A program made the position numbers and the translations under genes. A stretch of 44,534 bases of DNA from Cyanobacteriota bacterium (GTDB taxonomy: Bacteria; Cyanobacteriota; Cyanobacteriia; Cyanobacteriales; Microcoleaceae): positions 1-44,534 of the forward strand of contig JANYGO010000105.1 in NCBI GenBank assembly GCA_025362325.1. Direction: 5' to 3'. This document shows, one piece after another, positions 7,658 to 14,932 of the stretch (position 1 is its first letter; each line of letters opens with the position of its first letter). The notes beneath the pieces are model-generated. The model was not told the origin of the DNA and made no database searches. It saw nothing but the letters and a program-made list of their open reading frames with translations.

Positions 7658-9532
7658 ATGACTGAATTTCTCCTCCAAGCCTGTTGGTGGGTACCTTTAT
7701 ATGGCTTAATAGGCGCAATTTTAACTTTGCCATGGTCTACCGGAACTGTTCGTAGAACAGGGCCCAGACCAGCGGCTTACTTCAATTTGCTGATGAGTGT
7801 GTTGGCTTTCATCCACGGGTCAGTTATTTTTACAGCAACTTGGGATCGACCACCCCAACAGTTGCTGGTGCACTGGGTGCAAGCAGCAGACTTAGATTTG
7901 TCTTTTGCCATAGAAATTTCCACGACCAGCGTCGGAGCAATGGAATTAGTGACAATTCTGAGTTTGCTAGCACAAATCTACGCTCTCGGGTACATGGAAA
8001 AAGACTGGGCGCTAGCTCGATTTTTTGGACTGATGGGTTTTTTTGAAGCGGCAATTAGTGGCATTGCGATTAGCGACTCGCTACTTCTAACTTACGGTTT
8101 GTTGGAAGTGCTGACGCTCTCAACTTATTTGCTAGTCGGCTTTTGGTACGCTCAACCGCTGGTAGTAACAGCCGCTAGAGATGCGTTTTTAACAAAGCGT
8201 GTAGGAGATGTACCGCTGCTGATGGGAGTAGTGACGCTTTCAACTTTAGCCGGAAGTTTGAATTTTTCCGATTTGGAAACATGGGCGGAAACTGCAACTT
8301 TGTCTCCATTAGTGGCGACTCTTTTAGGTTTGGCTTTAATCGCCGCACCTACAGCCAAGTGCGCTCAATTTCCGTTTCACTTGTGGCTCGATGAGGCGAT
8401 GGAAGGGCCAAACCCGGCTTCGATTATGCGGAATACGGTGGTTGTGGGCGCTGGGGCTTATGTTTTGATTAAACTTCAGCCGGTGTTAGCGCTGTCGCCA
8501 GTGATTGGTGTGGTGCTGGTGGTTTTGGGTGCGGTGACGGCTGTTGGCGCTTCGCTAGTGGCGATCGCCCAAATCGACATCAAAAGAACACTATCGCATT
8601 CTACCAGCGCTTCTATGGGTTTGGTGTTTATCGCAGTGGGACTCAATCAAGTTGACATTGCTTTGCTGTTGCTGTTCGCGCACTCGATCGCCAAAGCACT
8701 ATTATTCATGAGCATAGGGTCAGTTATAACCACAACTCAAACCCAAGATTTAACAGAAATGGGTGGGTTGTGGTCGAAGATGCCTGCCACCACTGTGGCT
8801 TATTTAGTAGGCGCTGCGGGGATGGTAGCGCTGTTGCCTATGGGCAACTTTTGGGTGATGCGGCGCTGGCTCAACGGTTTTTGGACAGTGCCTTTGTGGC
8901 TGGTAGTTGTGCTGCTTTTAGTTAACGGTTTGACTGCGCTAAATTTAACTCGCGTATTCGGTTTAGTGTTTGCCGGAAAACCGCAGCCCAAAACTCGCAG
9001 AGCTCCGGAAGTCGGTTGGCCGATGGCTTTGCCGATGGTAATTTTGACGGTGATTGGGCTGTTGGTGCCTTGGACGTTCCAGAAGTGGCAACTGTTAATT
9101 AGTTGGACTGGGCCTTGGGCGGAAACTGGGGATTTTGATAGTTTAAATTTGCTGTTGAAGACTCTGGATACTCCGCTGTTGGTGTTATCTGGCTTGATTG
9201 GTGTGGCGGTTGGGGTGGCGATTTATTGGTACGGGGTTTTACCTCGACCAGTACGGCTGCCGATTCCGGCGGTGCAGGATTTGTTTGCTTACGACTTTTA
9301 TATCGATCGAGTTTACCGCTTGACTGTCGTTTGGGCCGTGGCTTCTATTGCCAAAATCAGCGCTTGGACTGACAAGTACGTGGTAGACGGGGCGGTTAAT
9401 TTGTTCGGTTTTGCAACCATTTTCAGCGGCGAAGGGTTGAAGTACAGCGGCACCGGTCAGTCGCAGTTTTATGTGTTGACTATTGCGGGCGGCGTTGCTG
9501 GGTTGCTAGGGCTGATTATTTGGCAGTTCTAA
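7658..9532 (+). CDS. ndhF4: NDH-1 subunit NdhF of the CO2-uptake complex (NdhF4-type)
   Basis: This 624-residue polytopic membrane protein is of the complex I antiporter-like NuoL/NdhF family. Recognisable parts are the N-terminal segment with YALGYMEKD and the central proton-channel core with PTAKCAQFPFHLWLDEAMEGPNPAS and SHSTSASMGLVFIAVGL (lysine and histidine in the half-channels). A later part with FYIDRVYRLTVVW lies near the long C-terminal helix. In cyanobacteria, NdhF3/F4 with NdhD3/D4 and a CupA/CupB protein make the NDH-1MS complexes that hydrate CO2 to bicarbonate at the thylakoid. I prefer F4 because the downstream hydration protein has the shorter CupB-type length and this ndh set commonly neighbours ccm genes; F3 is the alternative. 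Confidence 0.88.
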   Translation: MTEFLLQACWWVPLYGLIGAILTLPWSTGTVRRTGPRPAAYFNLLMSVLAFIHGSVIFTATWDRPPQQLLVHWVQAADLDLSFAIEISTTSVGAMELVTILSLLAQIYALGYMEKDWALARFFGLMGFFEAAISGIAISDSLLLTYGLLEVLTLSTYLLVGFWYAQPLVVTAARDAFLTKRVGDVPLLMGVVTLSTLAGSLNFSDLETWAETATLSPLVATLLGLALIAAPTAKCAQFPFHLWLDEAMEGPNPASIMRNTVVVGAGAYVLIKLQPVLALSPVIGVVLVVLGAVTAVGASLVAIAQIDIKRTLSHSTSASMGLVFIAVGLNQVDIALLLLFAHSIAKALLFMSIGSVITTTQTQDLTEMGGLWSKMPATTVAYLVGAAGMVALLPMGNFWVMRRWLNGFWTVPLWLVVVLLLVNGLTALNLTRVFGLVFAGKPQPKTRRAPEVGWPMALPMVILTVIGLLVPWTFQKWQLLISWTGPWAETGDFDSLNLLLKTLDTPLLVLSGLIGVAVGVAIYWYGVLPRPVRLPIPAVQDLFAYDFYIDRVYRLTVVWAVASIAKISAWTDKYVVDGAVNLFGFATIFSGEGLKYSGTGQSQFYVLTIAGGVAGLLGLIIWQF

Positions 9533-9629
9533 ACCGCAGATGTTGGCGGATGAACGGGGATGTAGGCGAAGCCTTCGGGAAGGGTACGCAGATGAATGAT
9601 TTTGAGTTTGTCTGCTTCTTTCTCTAGTT

Positions 9630-9709
9630 TTATTCAAAGTCGATCGGCCATAATTCAATAACCGGAACTTCCCAACCGGGCAAAAGTTCTGGTATTGAAA
9701 TTATGTCGT
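9630..9709 (-). pseudogene. C-terminal remnant of a Uma2-family (DUF820) endonuclease-like gene
   Basis: The minus frame ends YDIISIPELLPGWEVPVIELW, which resembles the closing segment of Uma2/DUF820 PD-(D/E)XK nuclease-fold proteins that are hugely expanded in cyanobacteria. Only about 27 residues survive. Upstream of them the frame runs straight into the palindromic element at 9710-9800, so the remainder of the gene was lost or replaced. The frame formally continues through the repeat to 9812 (60 codons), but that part is repeat sequence read as protein. Such a short remnant cannot be identified with certainty. Confidence 0.4.
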
Positions 9710-9800
9710 AGTGCTGTCCCCGCTCGCGAGGTTTATAATACTCGCGAGCGGGGACAGCACTCCAAGAAAAGATATTTTTTGCAAAAATGAGATGCTCCCA
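9710..9800. mobile_element. MITE-like palindromic element, copy 1 (truncated)
   Basis: A perfect 21-bp inverted repeat, arms 9710-9730 and 9741-9761 (starting AGTGCTGTCCCCGC), surrounds a 10-nt loop. To its right come a TTTTGCAAAAATGA-type segment and the terminal motif GATGCTCCCA (9791-9800). These outer parts match the right half of the complete copy at 11563-11700. The left outer arm is missing, replaced by the Uma2 remnant. No transposase is encoded, so movement would need a helper elsewhere. Confidence 0.6.
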
Positions 9801-9965
9801 TTTAATTTGCAAATTTTATCGATGGGTAATAATTGAGGTCCTAGGATGATTTCTGAGACATTTGCATCTATGTTAACAAGAAAATCAGCCGATCGCTTTT
9901 TTATTCAGTTGCTTTGCGTTACTGTTAAATATAGTTCTAAATGCTGTGTAACAGGGGAGTTTTAA

Positions 9966-11483
9966 TTGATGCTCAGTGCCTTAATCTGGATACCAATGTT
10001 GGCGGCTGCTCTGATTGGGTTCTGGCCCGGTGCGATCAGTTCTAAAATAGTTCGGAATGCTGCGATCGCGATTGCGGGCGTAACTTTTATTCTCTCGGTG
10101 ATTTTGGCAGCTCAGTTTGATGCCAGTACAAGTCAGTTGCAGTTTTCGGAATTTATTCCTTGGATAGATGCTTTGGGATTGAATTACAATCTCGGCATTG
10201 ATGGTTTGTCACTACCTTTGGTAATTTTAAATACTCTACTGACAGGGGTAGCTATTTACGCGACGGATGAGTCGATCCGCAGACCTCGACTTTATTATTC
10301 TTTGATGCTGTTAATTACCGGCGGCGTCACAGGGGCTTTCTTATCTCAAAATCTGCTGCTATTCTTCCTGTTTTTCGAGGTAGAATTGATTCCGCTTTAC
10401 CTGTTAATTGCGATTTGGGGAGGGGAACGCCGGGGTTATGCTGCTACTAAGTTTTTAATCTATACTGCATTTTCCGGCATTGTGCTGCTGGGTTCTTTCT
10501 TGGGGGTGGTTTGGCTTAGCGGTGCTTCTAGTTTCGATATGGTTGGTGCCGCGGGCTCATCGCATTTGCAAGGAGGATTGCCATTGCCTTTGGTAAGGCA
10601 AATTGTTTTGCTTGCAGGGGTGTTGCTGGCTTTTGGCATTAAGATTCCTTTAGTGCCTTTTCATACTTGGCTGCCGGATGCTCACGTAGAAGCTTCGACG
10701 CCGGTTTCGGTGCTGCTGGCGGGGGTGCTGTTGAAGCTGGGAACCTACGGGATGCTACGCTTTGGTTTGGGCTTGTTTCCCGATGCGTGGGCGGTGGCTG
10801 CGCCTTGGTTGGCGAGTTGGGCGGTGGTGAGCGTGCTTTACGGGGCTAGTTGCGCGATCGCCCAAAAAGATATGAAAAAAATTGTAGCTTATAGTTCGAT
10901 CGCTCACATGGGCTACATTTTGTTAGCTAGCGCCGCAGCTACTCCCATTAGTATGCTGGGAACAGTATTGCAAATGATCAGCCACGGTTTAATTTCGGCG
11001 CTACTATTTTTGAGTGTCGGCATTGTTTACAAAAAATCAGGCAGCCGCAACATCGATGTGCTCAAAGGTTTGTTCAATCCCGATCGCGGTTTGCCGATGA
11101 TTGGCAGTTTAATGATCCTTGGCGTGATGGCGAGTGCCGGCATTCCGGGGTTGGCGGGATTTATTGCTGAATTTTTGATATTTCGGGGCAGTTTACCAGT
11201 GTTTCCCGTGCAAACTTTGCTCTGCATGATCGGCACTGGTTTAACTTCAGTCTACTTTTTAATTATGGTCAACCGCGCCTTTTTCGGTCGCCTTTCCGAT
11301 TTGGTGGTGAATTTGCCACAAGTGCGGTGGCGCGATCGTATTCCTTCGCTAGTTTTAGCAGTAATTATCGCCATCATGGGAATACAGCCGGGAGTTTTAA
11401 TTGGCTTGAGCGAGAAAACTGCGATCGGCCTAGTATCGGCTGTGCCCGCGCAAGTTCAACAAGTTGCTCAAAACTTGGAGTGA
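9966..11483 (+). CDS. ndhD4: NDH-1 subunit NdhD of the CO2-uptake complex (NdhD4-type)
   Basis: This 505-residue polytopic protein of the NuoM/NdhD antiporter-like family has about 14 predicted membrane helices. Marker segments are LGLNYNLGIDGLSLPLVILN, FFEVELIPLYLLIAIWGG (conserved glutamate in helix 5), GIKIPLVPFHTWLPDAHVEA (broken helix 7) and KDMKKIVAYSSIAHMGYILL (half-channel lysines). It pairs with the upstream NdhF4-type subunit in the distal, CO2-uptake-specific arm of NDH-1. The distance to ndhF is 433 bp and to the hydration protein 281 bp; both gaps contain the same palindromic element, unusual for an operon whose products are stoichiometric. D4 rather than D3 is inferred from the partner gene. 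Confidence 0.9.
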   Translation: MMLSALIWIPMLAAALIGFWPGAISSKIVRNAAIAIAGVTFILSVILAAQFDASTSQLQFSEFIPWIDALGLNYNLGIDGLSLPLVILNTLLTGVAIYATDESIRRPRLYYSLMLLITGGVTGAFLSQNLLLFFLFFEVELIPLYLLIAIWGGERRGYAATKFLIYTAFSGIVLLGSFLGVVWLSGASSFDMVGAAGSSHLQGGLPLPLVRQIVLLAGVLLAFGIKIPLVPFHTWLPDAHVEASTPVSVLLAGVLLKLGTYGMLRFGLGLFPDAWAVAAPWLASWAVVSVLYGASCAIAQKDMKKIVAYSSIAHMGYILLASAAATPISMLGTVLQMISHGLISALLFLSVGIVYKKSGSRNIDVLKGLFNPDRGLPMIGSLMILGVMASAGIPGLAGFIAEFLIFRGSLPVFPVQTLLCMIGTGLTSVYFLIMVNRAFFGRLSDLVVNLPQVRWRDRIPSLVLAVIIAIMGIQPGVLIGLSEKTAIGLVSAVPAQVQQVAQNLE

Positions 11484-11495
11484 AATATTCCATAA

Positions 11496-11560
11496 GTTTG
11501 TAGTGAGGAATTCCGTCTTTCTTTATAAATTTTTGAGGACTTTAGTCTTCACTACAAACA
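11496..11560. repeat. Dispersed GTTTGTAGTGAGGA palindromic repeat pair
   Basis: AGTTTGTAGTGAGGA after the ndhD stop is mirrored by GACTTTAGTCTTCACTACAAAC ending near 11558, forming an imperfect hairpin. The same words occur at 186-210 and, expanded, at 35324-35552, so this is a dispersed family. Here it abuts the MITE-like element. Confidence 0.55.
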
Positions 11561-11562
11561 TT

Positions 11563-11700
11563 TGGAGCATCTGGGGCATTGCAAAAAGCATTTCTTTTAC
11601 AGTGCTGTCCCCGCTAGCGTGCATTTACGGACGCTAGCCTGCATTTACGGACGCTAGCGTGCGGGGACAGCACTCTTAATGCAAAACACAGATGCTCCCA
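11563..11700. mobile_element. MITE-like element, copy 2 (complete, with target duplication)
   Basis: A 138-bp element is bounded by TGGAGCATCTG on the left and its near-complement CAGATGCTCCCA on the right. It is flanked on both sides by AACATT (11557-11562 and 11701-11706), a likely 6-bp target-site duplication. Inside, subterminal arms AGTGCTGTCCCCGC / GCGGGGACAGCACT enclose two tandem copies of a 20-bp unit GCTAGCBTGCATTTACGGAC. No coding capacity. Half of it is shared with copy 1 at 9710-9800. Confidence 0.65.
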
Positions 11701-11764
11701 AACATTCTTCGGAATTCTGAGTTGGTTGGTAGGAAAAAAGTTATTCAATTAAGGTTCAAATCAA

Positions 11765-12931
11765 ATGACAACTACCGTATCAAAACCCTCTGTCCATCCT
11801 CTATCCGCCTACATTGACATCTTGGAATCAGGCAAAGCTTTGCTTCCAGAATCAGCGGATAATGTAGTAGAAGTAGTCGGCATTCTCAAAAGTTACGCTA
11901 TAGTTCTAGATGCCTACTCCCGCAATCTAAACTACATCGCTGAAGAACAATTTTTAGTGCTTTTCCCATTTTTTAAATATTTCAACGGAGAAGTGACTCG
12001 ACCGAAATTAATCCGCTATTTGTGGCACGACCGGATTAATTTTGAGTATGCTGAGTATGTGATGAGAACCATGCTTTGGCACGGCGGCGGCGGTATGGAC
12101 AGTTATTTGGATTCCCCGGAATTTAGCAGTTTAGCCGAAAAGGCGATCGCAGCTAAACTCAAAGGCAACTTTTTGATGCAGGGACTCCACAAAGCATTCC
12201 CGGAGTTTTTGCCCGAACAAGTGCGGATGCTGGCTTATTACACCGGGCTGGGTCAGTTTTGGCGGGTAATGAGCGATTTGTTTATTGATTTGTCCGATCG
12301 CTACGAAGCCGGTCAAATTAAGTCGATCGCAGATATAGTAGATTTCGTCTTAGCAGGTTTGGTAGGCGCCGCCAGTCTACCAATCACCTACAGCGTCAAG
12401 ATTAGCGGTCAAGTCTACGATATCATTCCGGCGTCAGCGGGCTTGACATTTTTACCAGATGTAGCAGTGCCTTATGTAGAAGCAATCTTCTTTCGGGGCA
12501 CTGCGTTTTTTGGAGTAGTTTCCTACAACGCCCAAGCGCATCAAATCCCCGAAAACCAGGGAGAATTTAACTATGGGGCTTTGTTTGCTGACCCTTTGCC
12601 CATCGGAGGTGCAGGAATTCCCCCAACTCAATTGATGCAAGATATGCGGCATTTTCTGCCGGATTATTTGCAAGAAATTTACCGCACTAGCTGTCGCGGC
12701 GAAGATGATGTGCGCGTGCAAATTTGCCAAAGTTTTCAGAAGTCGATGTTTTGCGTGACGACGGCGACTATTTTGGGTCTAGCACCTCATCCGATGAATA
12801 CCTCAGATCCAGAGGAAAAAAAGGCTAATCGGGCTTATTTGGAAGGTTGGATGGATCGATTTGGCGCTTCTCGCTTGGATTGGGCAAATCAGCCAACTAT
12901 CAGGGCTTGTCAGCTTTTCCCGGAACGGTAG
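11765..12931 (+). CDS. cupB: CO2 hydration protein ChpX/CupB (NDH-1MS' subunit)
   Basis: This 388-residue protein is recognised as the cyanobacteria-specific CO2 hydration family (ChpX/ChpY, CupB/CupA) by order and sequence, including VLFPFFKYFNGEVTRPKLIRY, MRTMLWHGGGGMDSYLDSPE, PEFLPEQVRMLAYYTGLGQF and DPLPIGGAGIPPTQLMQDM. CupA/CupB attach to the NdhF/NdhD end of NDH-1 and are thought to convert CO2 to bicarbonate coupled to proton or electron transfer. Family CupA proteins are longer (over 420 residues), so the length favours CupB, the constitutive low-affinity type. Conserved His and Cys residues (WHGGGG, CQSFQKSMFC) are possible zinc ligands; this is inference. It ends the ndh operon and is followed by TTGACAG heptamer repeats. 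Confidence 0.9.
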   Translation: MTTTVSKPSVHPLSAYIDILESGKALLPESADNVVEVVGILKSYAIVLDAYSRNLNYIAEEQFLVLFPFFKYFNGEVTRPKLIRYLWHDRINFEYAEYVMRTMLWHGGGGMDSYLDSPEFSSLAEKAIAAKLKGNFLMQGLHKAFPEFLPEQVRMLAYYTGLGQFWRVMSDLFIDLSDRYEAGQIKSIADIVDFVLAGLVGAASLPITYSVKISGQVYDIIPASAGLTFLPDVAVPYVEAIFFRGTAFFGVVSYNAQAHQIPENQGEFNYGALFADPLPIGGAGIPPTQLMQDMRHFLPDYLQEIYRTSCRGEDDVRVQICQSFQKSMFCVTTATILGLAPHPMNTSDPEEKKANRAYLEGWMDRFGASRLDWANQPTIRACQLFPER

Positions 12932-13049
12932 TCAGTTGACAATTGACAGTTGACAGTTGACAGTTGTCAGTTGTCATTTGTCAGTTGTAGGGTGTGTCGC
13001 TACTAAAAATTCCTGAATTTAATCGACAATCTCATAGCGACGCACCTTA
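12931..13049. repeat. Heptanucleotide repeat tract plus GTAGGGTGTGTCGCT inverted pair
   Basis: About nine degenerate TTGACAG/TTGTCAG units (12931-12989) are followed by TAGGGTGTGTCGCT and its near-complement AGCGACGCACCTTA ending at 13049, a stem around a 30-nt loop. This lies between the convergent cupB and xisHI genes and could serve both as a terminator; there is no clear T-run. Confidence 0.5.
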
Positions 13050-13137
13050 CACATCTTATAGGCAAACAACCCTACGTTTAAATTCGCTTAATAATTGTTT
13101 GATTCCATAAATTTTTATAAATGCTATAAAACGTAAT

Positions 13138-13896
13138 TTATCCTACTGCAAATTCAGTTAAATATCGCAGATTAGGAGGGTCGAAAGCCAGTATAATATC
13201 TTGTTTCGGAACTCCTAATTCAACAAGTTCATTAGCAATACCCACCTCAGTGCCGTCCTGCTGAATCCAGATTTTATTGTCTATAATATCGAGGTGCAAA
13301 ACAGGGCCATAAATTCGCCGCTGATTCCGCCAGCCCACATAGATTAATTGATAATGATCGCGAGTGGTATCAAAGATAGTTTGAGCCTGAATTCGCTCAT
13401 CCCAAACCAGACTGGCGTGTTGGGAGAGCAGATTTTGGATGTGCTGCCGATAAAGGTCTACATTTGCCATTGTTGCGTTAGCGGAGCCCTCGAAGAGGAT
13501 CGCCTCCTGCTCTGTATTATAAATAATCAAATGGATTTGATTTTGTTGAACCAAAGACCGGATAAATCCAGTTGTAAAAAAACTATCATAGACATTGCTG
13601 GGTACTGCCAGATATAAAATTCGGTCAACTTCCTGTTGTTCTAAAGCTGCTCGATAACTAATAAATTGTCCTAAAGCTGTATAAAATTGAGAGATTTTGG
13701 ACGGGCCAATAAAGCTTTTTATTTCAACGGCAATTTTTTGTCCGTCTTTTTGGGCTGCCAGCACTTTTTCGGCACCCAAGTCGATGTAAAGTTCTAGAGT
13801 TCCTGCTTGTAAATTGTAGAGATCGTGAGTAATCTGCCATCCATCTTTCTGGAGAGCGGTTTTAACGACTTCGTGAAAGATATCTTTAGCAGGCAC
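13138..13896 (-). CDS. XisH-XisI fusion protein
   Basis: This 252-residue protein joins two families that are normally separate adjacent genes. Residues 1-135 match XisH: MPAKDIFHEVVKTALQKDGW, LYIDLGAEKVLAAQKDGQKI and AVEIKSFIGPS. The D-L-G-A-E-K...VEIKSF pattern looks like a PD-(D/E)XK nuclease fold. Residues 143-252 match XisI (about 110 residues) with YRQHIQNLL, AQTIFDTTRDHYQLIYVGW, HLDIIDNKIWIQQDGTE and LTEFAVG. XisH and XisI were described as factors controlling excision of the Anabaena fdxN element, but most cyanobacteria carry several copies with no element, so the function here is open (restriction-like or toxin-antitoxin roles are speculation). The linker LFEGSANAT is encoded by a repeat-like sequence. 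Met143 (codon 13468-13470) could still start a free XisI. Confidence 0.88.
   Translation of the reverse strand: MPAKDIFHEVVKTALQKDGWQITHDLYNLQAGTLELYIDLGAEKVLAAQKDGQKIAVEIKSFIGPSKISQFYTALGQFISYRAALEQQEVDRILYLAVPSNVYDSFFTTGFIRSLVQQNQIHLIIYNTEQEAILFEGSANATMANVDLYRQHIQNLLSQHASLVWDERIQAQTIFDTTRDHYQLIYVGWRNQRRIYGPVLHLDIIDNKIWIQQDGTEVGIANELVELGVPKQDIILAFDPPNLRYLTEFAVG
13473..13505. repeat. Dispersed repeat-like sequence at the XisH/XisI junction
   Basis: GCGTTAGCGGAGCCCTCGAA on the plus strand resembles GCGTTGGCGTAGCCTGCGCG at 19489 and GTAGGCGAAGCCTTCGGGAA at 9558, all members of a GC-rich palindromic family frequent between cyanobacterial genes. Here it is in frame inside the coding sequence and supplies the linker between the two domains. 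Confidence 0.45.
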
Positions 13897-13941
13897 GGCT
13901 TTACTGACTCGCTGTGTTTAACATCTGAATATTTGTATTTT

Positions 13942-13989
13942 AACCCAGATTCCGCACCGATATGACAGTTGGAGTGCGGAATCTGGGTT
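13942..13989. repeat. Perfect 16-bp hairpin upstream of xisHI
   Basis: AACCCAGATTCCGCAC (13942-13957) and its exact complement (13974-13989) flank a 16-nt loop. It lies 45 bp upstream of the xisHI start and between divergent frames. It is followed by a second, weaker pair GGGTGTGTGACACT/AGTGTCACGCACC (about 13993-14050) and by CAATTACC/CAATTCCC tandem repeats up to 14115. Function unknown. Confidence 0.5.
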
Positions 13990-14121
13990 GTAGGGTGTGT
14001 GACACTGAGAAGCTTTGACTTGTGGCTTGTGACTTTGGAGTGTCACGCACCGTTGCTCAATTACCAATTATCAATTACCAATTACCAATTCCCAATTCCC
14101 AATTCCCAATTCCCGAATTAT

Positions 14122-14847
14122 CTAGATTCGGACTAAAAGACTCAGGCCATGAGAATCAGTTCCGCAAGTTCCCAACAAACCATAAGTTTCAGCTAAATCT
14201 TTGACTAAAGCAGTTTGTTTGGGACTCGGTTTCCAAGGATTGGGATTAGCATAAGCATAGTAAATTTCTACACCGTCAATGCCAAGACGGGCTGCTTCTG
14301 GGATTAGTTGATCTGCTGTGGATCGATACCGGCAAGGATGTGCTAGAACTGCTAAACCTCCTGCTTCCTTAATCGCTTCAATTACCCAGGCTGCGGCATA
14401 AGAGGCGTGGCCTTCAGTACCTTTACCTCGCAAGTAAGGTTTGAGACTGGGATGTTCCTGATCGAAAGCGTAAGCGAGAATGTGTACATCGTTGTTGAGC
14501 AATTCGGCATTAATTTCAGCGCCTGTCCAAAAACTAGGTGCTGCGGTAGTGCTGTCGGGATGGTTTAGTTTCCAATTATCCAGCCAAATTTGAGCTTGAA
14601 CGTAGCCTTTGGCGCTGTGATGGTCAGTGATAGCGAAGCCTTTCAAACCACCTGCTATCGCTTGTTCCATCAATTTCTCAGGCTGCAATCGCCCGTCTGA
14701 GTAGACTGTGTGCATATGGAAGTTATAGGAACCCGGACAGCTATCGGCATCAATTGTCTGCAAGACTTGTTTGAGTGCCCAGATATTCTGGGCTTCTGGT
14801 TTGAGGCTAGAACTGGTGGAGGGAGCGAGATTGACCGCCATAAGCAT
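14122..14847 (-). CDS. PHP-domain metal-dependent phosphoesterase
   Basis: This 241-residue protein of the PHP (polymerase and histidinol phosphatase) superfamily, COG0613-like, has ordered metal motifs: NFHMHTVYSDG (HxH...SDG), AITDHHSAKGY (TDHxx), GAEINAELLNNDVHILAY (E and H), LAVLAHPCRY (AHP) and CGTDSHG near the end. These should hold a two- or three-metal site that hydrolyses phosphoester bonds; relatives act on nucleoside bisphosphates or short oligonucleotides, but the substrate here cannot be read. It lacks a signal peptide. It is 85 bp downstream of the kinase gene and on the same strand, so co-transcription is possible. The ATG pair at the start (MLMAV) leaves a two-residue ambiguity. 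Confidence 0.85.
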   Translation of the reverse strand: MLMAVNLAPSTSSSLKPEAQNIWALKQVLQTIDADSCPGSYNFHMHTVYSDGRLQPEKLMEQAIAGGLKGFAITDHHSAKGYVQAQIWLDNWKLNHPDSTTAAPSFWTGAEINAELLNNDVHILAYAFDQEHPSLKPYLRGKGTEGHASYAAAWVIEAIKEAGGLAVLAHPCRYRSTADQLIPEAARLGIDGVEIYYAYANPNPWKPSPKQTALVKDLAETYGLLGTCGTDSHGLSLLVRI

Positions 14848-14932
14848 TATTATAAAAAAAACTAGCTTTGTTCACTATATCTAATTTTTTGTTTAAATGT
14901 TGGGGGCTGATACCCACAGGCACTGCAAAGCG

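Noticed and set aside
9710..9761. Palindrome as a simple terminator for ndhF
   Set aside because: No T-run follows, and the wider sequence is shared with a second complete element having flanking duplications, so a mobile repeat explains it better.
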